From the NCBI RefSeq assembly GCF_000195335.1, contig NC_015387.1, positions 1,054,001 to 1,118,000 on the forward strand: 64,000 bases of DNA, read 5' to 3'. Made by a program: the position numbers and the translations under genes. Below the pieces are notes generated by a model, which was not told where the DNA came from, did no database searches, and was given only the letters and a program-made list of their open reading frames with translations. Below are positions 41,286 through 51,034 of the stretch, piece after piece. The stretch is from Marinithermus hydrothermalis DSM 14884 (GTDB lineage: Bacteria; Deinococcota; Deinococci; Deinococcales; Marinithermaceae). Each line of letters starts with the position of its first letter. Positions within the stretch are counted from its first letter, which is position 1.

Positions 41286-41764
41286 GGTTGCTTCTCCTTG
41301 TGAGTGGCCTCCCAGCGCGCGAGGACGGCTGGGAGTTCGCGCTCAAAGAACGCGTACATCTCGCGAAGCTCCATAAGCCGCGCGCGCAGCTCAGGAGGCT
41401 GGTCCGCGAGCAGCTCGAGGCCCTCCTCACTCAGGAGACGAAACCGGGTGATGCGCTCGAGTTGCGCCTTGACGGCGGTGTAGAAGCTGCCAGGCCGGAT
41501 CCGGTAGTAGACCTTGCGGTCGCCGGGGCGCTTGAGGCGCTCGAGCATCCCGATCTGGATGAGGAGCCGGGTGTTGGTGCTGATGGAGGCCTTGCTTGTG
41601 CTGAGCGCCTGCGCGATGGCCTCGAGGGATTGTTCGGGGGGAACGGAGATCAGGAGGTACCCGAAGATGCGTCCGGCCATGCGCGGCAGCCCGCCTTCCT
41701 CGAAGAAGGCGCCGACCGCCTCAACAAACTCCTGCACCCGGTCCGCGCCCTGCGGTGCACGCAT
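41282..41764 (-). CDS. GbsR/MarR family transcriptional regulator
   Basis: The 160-residue protein has a winged helix with AIAQALSTSKASISTNTRLL as recognition HTH and the wing GDRKVYYRIRPG. GbsR-type proteins are often repressors of adjacent operons and respond to small molecules. It starts the six-gene export operon, directly coupled to the first permease, so autoregulation of that operon is likely. GGAGG precedes the ATG. Confidence 0.88.
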   Translation of the reverse strand: MRAPQGADRVQEFVEAVGAFFEEGGLPRMAGRIFGYLLISVPPEQSLEAIAQALSTSKASISTNTRLLIQIGMLERLKRPGDRKVYYRIRPGSFYTAVKAQLERITRFRLLSEEGLELLADQPPELRARLMELREMYAFFERELPAVLARWEATHKEKQP

Positions 41765-41810
41765 CCTAGCCTCCAGCTCCCAGGCTACACCTCTGGTTTG
41801 AATGATTTAG

Positions 41811-41836
41811 TAAGTACTGAACAAACTGAACACTTA
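41811..41836. promoter_or_regulatory. Candidate operator for the GbsR-type regulator
   Basis: An inverted pair TAAGT/ACTTA encloses two direct copies of ACTGAACA (41816-41823 and 41825-41832) with a 9-bp period. It sits in the 150-bp divergent gap between the regulator and hsdM, in an AT-richer stretch. Confidence 0.5.
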
Positions 41837-41915
41837 GGGCTCCTAGGGCTCCGGTGCATACTCGGCAGGACGGCTCGGGCAGATGCGCCATAATTGAAGA
41901 AAGGGAGTGCTGTTT

Positions 41916-43490
<1,575 letters not shown>

Positions 43491-43492
43491 CA

Positions 43493-44899
43493 GTGCCCAG
43501 GATCGACCTGCAAGAAAGCGAAACCGTGGAGTTCAAACGGCAGTGGACCGACCGTGCCCTGGAGGACCTGGCGGCCTTCGCCAACACCCGCGGCGGAACG
43601 CTCCTCGTGGGCATTCGCGAAGATGGCGGGATCGTGGGGGTGAAGGTGGACGACCGGGAAATCCAGCGGATAACGAACCTCATCGCCGCCCATCTGGGCA
43701 TTACACCGTCCATCCGGGTCGTGGAGATGGAGGGACGTCCGGTGCTGGAAATCCGGGTAGAACCGGCATCCGGCCTGGTCCCTTACGGCGGTCGGTATCT
43801 TCGCCGAGTTGGCACGACCAATCGGGACTTTGCACCGGACGAACTGGCCCGCCACCTCCTGGAGCGCTCTGGCCGCAGTTGGGACGGTTTGCCCAGCGAG
43901 TGGACGCTGGGCGAGATGGACCCGGAAGCGTTCGCCCACTTTGCCCGTCTTGCCCGCGCCCGGCTTCCCCACCTGGATCCCGAAAACCCCGATCAGGCAC
44001 TGCAAAACCTCGGGCTTTTGAGTGACGGGCGGCTCACGAACGCCGGGGTGTTGCTTTTCGGGAAGCGCCCGCAGCGGCTCTTTCCTCAGGCCCAGGTGCG
44101 CATCGGAATGTTCCGCGGCAACGAGATTCTGGACAGCCACGACTTTCAGGGCACGCTCTGGGAGCAACTGGAGGGGGCCATGGCGCGCTTCCGCCAGGTG
44201 CTCAAGGTGCGCTTTGAGATCAAGGTCGAGGAGGCCACGCTTGAGGGGCTTCAGCGCAAGGAGGTCTGGGAGTATCCGCTGGATGCCCTGCGCGAGGCGG
44301 TGGTCAATGCGCTCGTCCACCGCGATTACACCTATCCGGCCGACATTCAGATTCGGCTGGAAGAGGATCGTCTGGAAGTCTGGAGCCCGGGCGAACTACC
44401 GCCGCCGCTGACGCCGGAGGCGCTGTATGGACCACACAGATCGGTGCTGCGTAACCCGCTGATCGCCCAGGCCTTCTACTTTGCCGGCGTGATCGAGCGC
44501 TGGGGCACGGGGACCACGCGCATCGTTCAGCTTTGCCGGGAACAGGGCCTGCCCGATCCTGAATTCGCCAACTGGCAGGGCGGGGTGCGGGTGGTCTTCA
44601 GCAAGGACCCCTACACGCCGGAGCGGCTGCGGGCGATAGGGCTGAACAAGCGGCAGATCCAGGCGGTGCTGTATGTGAAGGAGCACGGGAAAATCACCAA
44701 TACGAAATACCAGCAAATCACCGGCGTTTCCAAGCCAACGGCCACCCGTGATTTGGACGCGCTGGTCCGTCTGGGCATTTTGGAAAGAGAGGGTACCGCA
44801 GGCCGTGGTGTTTATTACACGCTAACGGCTCATAAAGGGCTCAAAGGGCTCAAAAAGGGGTCAGAAACGGCTCAAAGGGGCCAAAATGGGGACATATAG
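43493..44899 (+). CDS. AlbA_2-domain ATP-binding protein in the restriction island
   Basis: The 468-residue protein starts with an AlbA_2/Schlafen-like domain (ESETVEFKRQWTDRALEDLA, then NTRGGTLLVGI), followed by a GHKL-type ATPase segment with LREAVVNALVHRDY and RWGTGTTRI, and a C-terminal winged helix (GVSKPTATRDLDAL). This set is common in putative regulators placed inside type I restriction loci. It may regulate or assist restriction, or be a separate defence gene. GTG 43493 follows the hsdM stop by 2 nt, so they are coupled. Confidence 0.88.
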   Translation: MPRIDLQESETVEFKRQWTDRALEDLAAFANTRGGTLLVGIREDGGIVGVKVDDREIQRITNLIAAHLGITPSIRVVEMEGRPVLEIRVEPASGLVPYGGRYLRRVGTTNRDFAPDELARHLLERSGRSWDGLPSEWTLGEMDPEAFAHFARLARARLPHLDPENPDQALQNLGLLSDGRLTNAGVLLFGKRPQRLFPQAQVRIGMFRGNEILDSHDFQGTLWEQLEGAMARFRQVLKVRFEIKVEEATLEGLQRKEVWEYPLDALREAVVNALVHRDYTYPADIQIRLEEDRLEVWSPGELPPPLTPEALYGPHRSVLRNPLIAQAFYFAGVIERWGTGTTRIVQLCREQGLPDPEFANWQGGVRVVFSKDPYTPERLRAIGLNKRQIQAVLYVKEHGKITNTKYQQITGVSKPTATRDLDALVRLGILEREGTAGRGVYYTLTAHKGLKGLKKGSETAQRGQNGDI

Positions 44900-44919
44900 G
44901 ACTCAAAAGGAGGCATCTT

Positions 44920-46323
44920 ATGGCACGAATCAGAAAGCTAACCATTGAGGGGTATCGTTCCATCCGTGATCCAATCGAGATCATATTTCCCCAAGATCAG
45001 CCTGTGGTTCTTATGGGAGAGAATAACGCTGGCAAATCCAACATCGTAAGGGCCCTTCAGCTTGTGTTAGGACCTTCCTGGCCCGGTAACCACGAGCCGG
45101 AGGATTATGAGTTCTTTGGTCGTGAAAGAAATCGAGCAATCAGAATTGAAATTGAATTCAACCCAGATGACCCGCTTGGCGGGCGATTTTCTCGTCTTGT
45201 ATGGTGTTATGACCCTTCATCAGAAGAACCAATCTATTTTCGTGGTTTCAAACCCTATGGTGAGGAGAGGTATATAAAAACAGAAGATCGTGACACTTGT
45301 ATAGCCATGGTAGTTGAGGCGGAGCGAAGCCTCCACTATCACCTCAGCTATTCTTCAAAGTGGACGCTACTCAGCCGTCTTATGCATCGCTTTCATCGCG
45401 CCCTGAGCGGGCATGATCAGGTCCGCAATGACCTCGAAAATCTCTTTGGGCAGATTAAGGGAAAGTTTCATGAGGTTCCAGAATTCAAAGACTTTGTAGA
45501 AAACCTTCAGGATGAGTTTGGCGACCTGATTGCCAATATGCCACACCGTCTCCAGGTCGACTTTGAAGCGTATAATCCTGTGAATTTCTTCCATGCCCTT
45601 CGACTGCATGCTGCGGAAGGAGACGAACCTCGCACACTGGAAGAGATGGGAACAGGAGAGCAGCAGGTTCTGGCTCTTGCTTTTGCGTACGCTTATGCCC
45701 GGGCATTCCACGGTGGGATTCTTCTTGTGGTTGAGGAACCAGAAGCCCATCTTCATCCGCTTGCCCAGAGATGGCTGGCCCGTCGGTTACGGTCAAGATG
45801 CCAACAGGGACTCCAGGTACTTTTGACCACGCACAGTCCGGCTTTTGTCTCCATTGAAGGGTTGGAGGGCCTTGTGCTGGTGTATAAAGAGGAGGGATCT
45901 ACACGGGTACGCCAGTTGTCTCGAGCCGATCTTGTGCAAAAATGCATTCACATGGGAGCACCTTCCAACCGTGTAAATGAAGGCAATATCCTGCCTTTCT
46001 ATGCAGCAAATGCCACAAGCGACATTTTGTCAGGCTTTTTCGCTCGAGTCATTGTGCTTGTGGAAGGCCAGGCTGATGAGTTGGCCCTTCCCATCCTCTT
46101 TGCAAAACGAGGATTCGACGTAGAACGCGAAGGAGTCGCGATTCTGGGGGTAGGGGGGAAGGGAAATCTTGCCAAATGGTATCGGCTGTTTAGCGCATAT
46201 GGGCTCCCCTGTTACATTGTTTTTGATAACGATGCAAGAGACGATAATAGCGGAACGAAGAGGAGAGATGCCCTCAGAGCAGTAGGGATAACTGATGAAA
46301 CCGAGGCGGATCAGCTGATTGGA
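44920..46323 (+). pseudogene. OLD-family nuclease (ABC ATPase + TOPRIM), truncated by IS copy 2
   Basis: 468 native codons remain, then the frame reads 17 residues of IS to a stop at 46377. The ATPase half has Walker A GENNAGKSN, signature-like MGTGEQQVLALAFAYA and Walker B ILLVVEEPEAHLHP. The TOPRIM half keeps the Glu (VIVLVEGQADELALP) and the DxD (FDNDARDDN) but is cut soon after. OLD proteins act as phage-defence nucleases, and class 2 members work with a UvrD-type helicase. The gene is AT-richer than the rest of the window, which supports recent transfer. Confidence 0.86.
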
Positions 46324-47512
46324 CTCAAAACTTGCACTTATGCACCCTGGGGATACCTATGCGCCAGGACCACTTGAAAGGGGCCGCTGGTTTCCCGTCT
46401 GATGACGGGTGCCATGACCCAAGCGGCCCTGTCCCTACTTTGGACCCTCCTGGCCCTTTTGCCAAGCCCCCACCTCCAGGAATCCCTCAAGGCCCTGCTC
46501 TTGCTCCTCCTCCACGGCCACGGCAAGGCCAGACCCCAGCACAGCCAGGTCAAGTCCCCCTCCGCCCTCTCTCGCTTCCTCAACCGCTACCCCTGGCCCA
46601 CCCGCGCTCTCATCCGCCTGGCAAGAAAAGAGGCCGAGAAAGCCCTGGACCGGGCCAGAAAGAAAAGGCCCCAAGCCCCGTCTCCTGGTGGTCCTGGACC
46701 TAGTCACTCTGGAGAAGCGGGGCCGTTTCCAGGCCCTGCCCCTCTCCTTTTTCACGGCAAGTGGGGACTCCATCTGGTGGTCCTCTACCTCGTCTACGGA
46801 GACCTCCGCATCCCTTGGGCCTACCGCCTCTGGCGGGGCAAGGGGGAGAAGGCCCTCTCCCGCCTGGCCCTAAGCCTCCTGGCCTCTCTGCCCCCCTGGA
46901 TGCGCCGGGCCTTCCGGATACGGGTGGCCGCGGATGCGGCCTTTGGCACCACCCGGTTCCTTTTCGGGGTGAAGCGGTTGGGTTTTGAAGCGGTGGTGGG
47001 GATGCGGCGGGACCGGAGGCTGCGGGGAGGGGGAGGGCTTGGGGACCTCAGGCGGCAGGGGAGCCGGGTCTACCTTTGGGGGCTTTCCTTCCCGGTCTGG
47101 GTGGCCTGGTACCGCTACCCCCTGCCCCAAGGGGGCTGGGAGTGGCGGTACGTGGTGGCCACCTTTCCCGCCACGCCCCGGACGGCGCTTACTTGGGGAA
47201 AGAGGCGGTTTGCCATAGAGCACTTCTTCCGCGCCGCGAAAAGCGAGTTCTCCCTGGGGCAGTTTGGGCAGCGGACGGCTTTGGGGGTGCACCGTTTTCT
47301 GGTGCTTTCCCTTCTGGCCTACCTGTTGGCCCACTGGGTGGGCATGGAGGGGGAAGGAAGCTGGCGGGAGGCCAGGGAGCGGGCGGCGCGGGTTCTCTTG
47401 CCTGAGCTCGTGGTGCAGGTCGCCCTGCGGGAGCTCTATGCCCTGGGTCTCTGGCCGCCGGGGGGAGGGGGTGAAGGTTTATGCGGGATATGCGGGAGGT
47501 GCAAGTTTTGAG
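46324..47512 (+). mobile_element. IS copy 2 (IS4/IS701-like), at a deletion joint
   Basis: The element is 1189 bp with the same 14-bp inverted repeats as the copy at 4246-5436, and nearly identical DNA. Its flanking tetranucleotides differ (TGGA on the left, TTAA on the right), unlike the TTGA duplication of copy 1. The left flank is the middle of an OLD nuclease gene and the right flank is the middle of hsdR. This fits deletion between two IS copies or an IS-driven adjacent deletion. Confidence 0.92.
46402..47511 (+). pseudogene. Transposase of IS copy 2, internally frameshifted
   Basis: The ORF is continuous (369 residues), but compared with copy 1 an A run is 2 nt shorter (at ~46664-46667) and a T run 1 nt shorter (46748-46752). 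The two changes restore the frame but replace about 28 residues (roughly 88-117). These include the first catalytic Asp (LLVVLD in copy 1). The native C-terminus (REARERAARVLLPELV onward) is kept, and the stop lies inside the right inverted repeat. The protein should be catalytically dead. Confidence 0.85.
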
Positions 47513-49858
47513 TTAACTCACCTGATTCGTTTCTTCTACGGGCCTACGTGGAGCCTCTCGCGTAAGTCGCTGTTTAACTGGCGGGACGAGCAGGCAGGGG
47601 ATTTTGAAACGCTGGTGAAAAGCTTTGTATCCCCGCGGCGGTTGCTGCGCGTGCTTACGGATTACATCCTATTCGTACGCAAGGATGGTGAGCTTACCAA
47701 AGCGGTGCTCAGAGCGCACCAGATGCGCGCCACGGAAAAGGTTGTTGCTCGTTCGCGCGATCCGGGGAAGCGCCGTGGCCTTGTTTGGCATACTCAGGGC
47801 TCCGGTAAGACCTACACCATGATTACGGTTGCTAAGCGACTGCTGGAGGACCCCCACTTCGAAAATCCTACGGTACTGATGATCGTGGATCGTAATGAGC
47901 TCCAGCAGCAGCTTTTTCAGAACCTGGGGGCGGTGGGTTTTAGGCATGTCCACGTGGCCCAGAGTAAACACCACCTGCGTGAACTTCTGCGTAACAACAC
48001 CCGAGGTTTGATCGTTTCCATGATCCACAAGTTTGATAAGGCTGATGCCAACCTGAGCGATCGCGACAATATCTTCGTGCTGATTGATGAGGCCCACCGG
48101 TCCACCGGCGGTGACTTGGGGAACTATCTCATGGGTACGCTCCCCAGCGCTACCTTCATTGGTTTTACGGGTACCCCCATTGACAAAACTTCCCACGGTA
48201 AGGGCACCTTCAAGGTGTTTGGTGGTGGGGATCCCGGCGGTTATCTGGACAAGTACTCCATTCGTGAATCCATCGAGGACGGCACGACCGTGCCTCTACA
48301 CTACCAGATGGCTCCTAACGATCTGGTGGTGGATCGGGAGGCGATGGAGCAGGAGTTCTGGGCTGCTGCGGAGTTGGAGGGCGTGGCCGATGTAGGGGAG
48401 CTCAACCGCGTGCTTGACCGGGCTGTCACGTTGAAAAACATGCTTAAAAGCCGCGAGCGCGTGGAAAAGATTGCTGCATTTGTTGCTGATCACTTTCAGC
48501 GCTACATCCGACCCATGGGCTACAAGGCCTTCCTGGTGGCCGTAGACCGCGAAGCTTGCGGTTTCTACAAGGAGGCGCTGGACCGTTACTTGCCGCCGGA
48601 GATGAGCCGGGTGGTTATCAGCCGTGGCCATAACGATCCGGCAGAGCTCAGGCGTTACCACCTCAGCGACGATGAGGAGGCTCAGGTGCGTAAGGCATTC
48701 CGCAAGCCGGGCGAGCAGCCGGAAATCCTCATCGTTACTGAGAAATTGCTCACTGGATACGATGCGCCCATCCTGTACTGCATGTATCTGGATAAACCCA
48801 TGCGTGATCATGTGCTTTTGCAAGCCATTGCGCGCGTGAACCGCCCCTACGAAGACGATGAGGGACGCCGCAAGACCAACGGGCTGATTGTGGATTTTGT
48901 GGGTATTTTTGATAACTTAGAGCGCGCTTTGGCTTTTGATTCCCAGGATGTGGAAGGCGTGGTCGAGGGGCTCGAGGTTCTCGAAGAACGCTTTGCCGCT
49001 CTGATGGAGCAGGGACGCAGGGAGTTTCTCCGCTTGACCCATGGAAAGAGGGGGGACAAGGCGGTGGAGGTTGTCCTGGAGTATTTCCGGGATAAGGAGA
49101 GGCGTGAGGGGTTCTACACCTATTTTCGGGAGCTGGAGGAAGTGTATGAGATTCTCTCCCCTGATCCCTTCCTGCGCCCATTTCTCGAGGATTACCGGGC
49201 ACTCGTGGAGATGTACCGGCTTCTGCGCAGCGCTTATGAGCCCCATGTTCCGGTGGATAAATCGTTTTTGCGCAAGACTGCAGAGATCGTGCAGCAGCAC
49301 ACGACCATGGATACCGTGCATGATCCTGCCGTTACCTATGAATTGGGGGCGGGCGCATTGTTGGCGCTTATAAAGCAGGATGTGCCGGACACGGTTAAGG
49401 TATTCAACCTGCTCAAGGAGCTGCATCAGCTGGTAGAAGCCAAGGGTAAAGAACAGCCTCATTTGATCCCTATTGGTGAGCGGGCTGAGGCGGTGCGCCG
49501 GGCTTTCGAGGAGCGGCAGATCAACAGTCAGCAGGCTTTGCAAGAACTGTCCGAGCTTGTTCGCAACCTCAAGGACGCTCAGGAGCAACGCCAGAAAAGC
49601 GATCTTTCCCACGAGGCCTTTGCCGTGGCGTGGTGGTTGCGGATGCAGAAGGATTTTGATCCGGAACGGGCTGAACGCTTGGCCATATCCATTGAACCAA
49701 TTTTCAAGGCGTTCCCCCACTGGGCGACCAGCGCTGCGCAAGAGCGAGAGCTCCGCAAAAGGCTTTATAAGATCTTGATCCAGGATGGCGTAAAGGGTAA
49801 GGATGTGGTGGGTTGGTCTGACGAGATGCTGAGCCTGCTCAGGAGGGCTGCACAATGA
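47513..49858 (+). pseudogene. hsdR: Type I restriction enzyme HsdR, N-terminal nuclease domain deleted
   Basis: About 780 residues remain: the SF2 translocase with HTQGSGKT (Walker A), LIDEAHRS (DEAH-type) and FTGTPIDK, then the second RecA domain with EILIVTEKLLTGYDAP and the C-terminal helical domain. The upstream part with the PD-(D/E)xK nuclease is missing, lost at the IS joint. The frame is open back through the end of the IS, so translation could restart at ATG 47438 (with CGGGAG upstream) or GTG 47471 inside the IS. It could translocate at best, not cleave. Confidence 0.9.
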
Positions 49859-50211
49859 ATGGTGCGCCCGCTTCCTCTTCTGGAGACGCTCATGCAGACG
49901 CAATCCCCCGTGACGTCCTCATTTCCGAGGTTCGGGCGTGGGCGCGGCGCATGGGTGTGGAAAACCGCTTGCGGGAAATTCACGTGCGCCCCATGAAGCG
50001 TAAATGGGCCAGCATCTCCACCCGGGGGCGGCTCACACTGAACAGTGACCTCCTAAGGCAATCTGCAGCGTTTCGCCGCCAGGTGCTTGTGCACGAGCTG
50101 GTGCACCTCAAGCTCGGTCATGGGGCTCATAACAAGCTGTTTAGATCCTTGGTGCGGGCCTATTTAGCGCTAGATGCTTCAGAGAAAAAACCCGGGGACC
50201 TGCAGGGTTAA
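49855..50211 (+). CDS. YgjP/M48-like zinc metallopeptidase at the end of the restriction operon
   Basis: The 118-residue protein has the HExxH zinc motif with a downstream His (HELVHLKLGHGAHNKLF) and the KRKWASIS-stretch typical of YgjP-like (DUF45) proteins. Its start overlaps the hsdR stop (ATGA). Genes of this type are often last in type I restriction operons, but their function there is not established. It appears intact. Confidence 0.86.
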   Translation: MNGAPASSSGDAHADAIPRDVLISEVRAWARRMGVENRLREIHVRPMKRKWASISTRGRLTLNSDLLRQSAAFRRQVLVHELVHLKLGHGAHNKLFRSLVRAYLALDASEKKPGDLQG

Positions 50212-50213
50212 GG

Positions 50214-50241
50214 CAGGCCCCCAGGATTTAGCCGGGGCCTG
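50214..50241 (+). terminator. Hairpin after the restriction operon
   Basis: An 8-bp CAGGCCCC/GGGGCCTG stem with a 12-nt loop lies just after the metallopeptidase stop. No U-tract follows, so it is a weak intrinsic terminator candidate. Confidence 0.5.
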
Positions 50242-50298
50242 TCCCTGCACACGATAACGGCGAGGGGATAGCAGGGATTCCTTTCTCTTTTGTGCCGG

Positions 50299-50961
50299 TC
50301 AGCCCGCGACCTGAGGCAGCATCCGAACCCACAGGATGTAGGACAGGTGGTTCAGGTAGTCCAGCGCGGGCTGTGAGAGGTCGCGGTCCACCTCGATGGA
50401 CATCATCGCCTCTCCTCCGCGCTTTTGCCGCGCGCAGGTCAGGTACGCGATGTTCACCTCATCGTCCGCAATCACCCGCGCGACGCGCGCGATCACGCCC
50501 GGGGTGTCCACGTTCTTGATCAACAGGGTCGGCGCTTGACCGGTCACGCGCACCTCGAACCCGTCGATGCTAAAGATCCGCACGATTCCCCCGCCCAGGC
50601 TCGAGCCCATCGTGACCACGCGCTCCTCGTCGTTCTCCAGCGTGATGCGCACGGTGTTGGGGTGTACGTCCCCCAGCTCCGCGTTCCGGAAGTGGATCTC
50701 GAGGCCCGCCGCCTCAGCAAGCTCCAGGGATTGCGGGAGGCGCGGGTCGTCCGGCCGCATGCCCTGCACCCCAGCGGCGAGGGCCAGGTGGGTGCCGTGC
50801 CCCTTGCCGGTCTTGGCGAACGAGCCGTGCAGGTCGAACACCACCCGCTTCGGCGGGGATTGGAGCATGTGACGCGCGAGCAGCGCGATGCGACAAGCGC
50901 CGGCGGTGTGGCTGGAGGAGGGGCCCACCATTACCGGGCCGATCATGTCTAGCAGGCTCAT
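50299..50961 (-). CDS. sdaAB: L-serine dehydratase, iron-sulfur-dependent, beta subunit
   Basis: The 220-residue subunit starts with SLLDMIGPVMVGPSSSHTAGACRIAL, the substrate-binding SSSHTAG motif of the family. It ends with an ACT-like domain (PTLLIKNVDTPGVIARVARVIA) that may sense serine. It pairs with SdaAA, encoded 14 kb away. ATG 50961 has a TAGAAT box ending 6 nt upstream. GGAGGC is in that gap but too close to act as a normal ribosome site. Confidence 0.92.
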   Translation of the reverse strand: MSLLDMIGPVMVGPSSSHTAGACRIALLARHMLQSPPKRVVFDLHGSFAKTGKGHGTHLALAAGVQGMRPDDPRLPQSLELAEAAGLEIHFRNAELGDVHPNTVRITLENDEERVVTMGSSLGGGIVRIFSIDGFEVRVTGQAPTLLIKNVDTPGVIARVARVIADDEVNIAYLTCARQKRGGEAMMSIEVDRDLSQPALDYLNHLSYILWVRMLPQVAG

Positions 50962-50967
50962 GCCTCC

Positions 50968-50973
50968 ATTCTA
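50968..50973 (-). promoter_or_regulatory. Leaderless -10 box of sdaAB
   Basis: TAGAAT on the minus strand, a 6-nt gap, then ATG 50961. Confidence 0.5.
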
Positions 50974-51022
50974 CGCCGGAGGCGTACGGCTTTCGTGAAG
51001 GGACGTGCGGCACGCGTGTTTT

Positions 51023-51028
51023 TAAAAT
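51023..51028 (+). promoter_or_regulatory. Leaderless -10 box of the membrane protein gene
   Basis: TAAAAT is followed by 6 nt and ATG 51035. It is divergent from the sdaAB promoter, 50 bp away. Confidence 0.5.
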
Positions 51029-51034
51029 GAGCGT

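Noticed and set aside
46300-47530. Target duplication CTGATT around IS copy 2
   Set aside because: CTGATT occurs in both flanks (46315 and 47521) but not next to the IS ends and with different offsets. It does not fit the 4-bp duplication made by copy 1.
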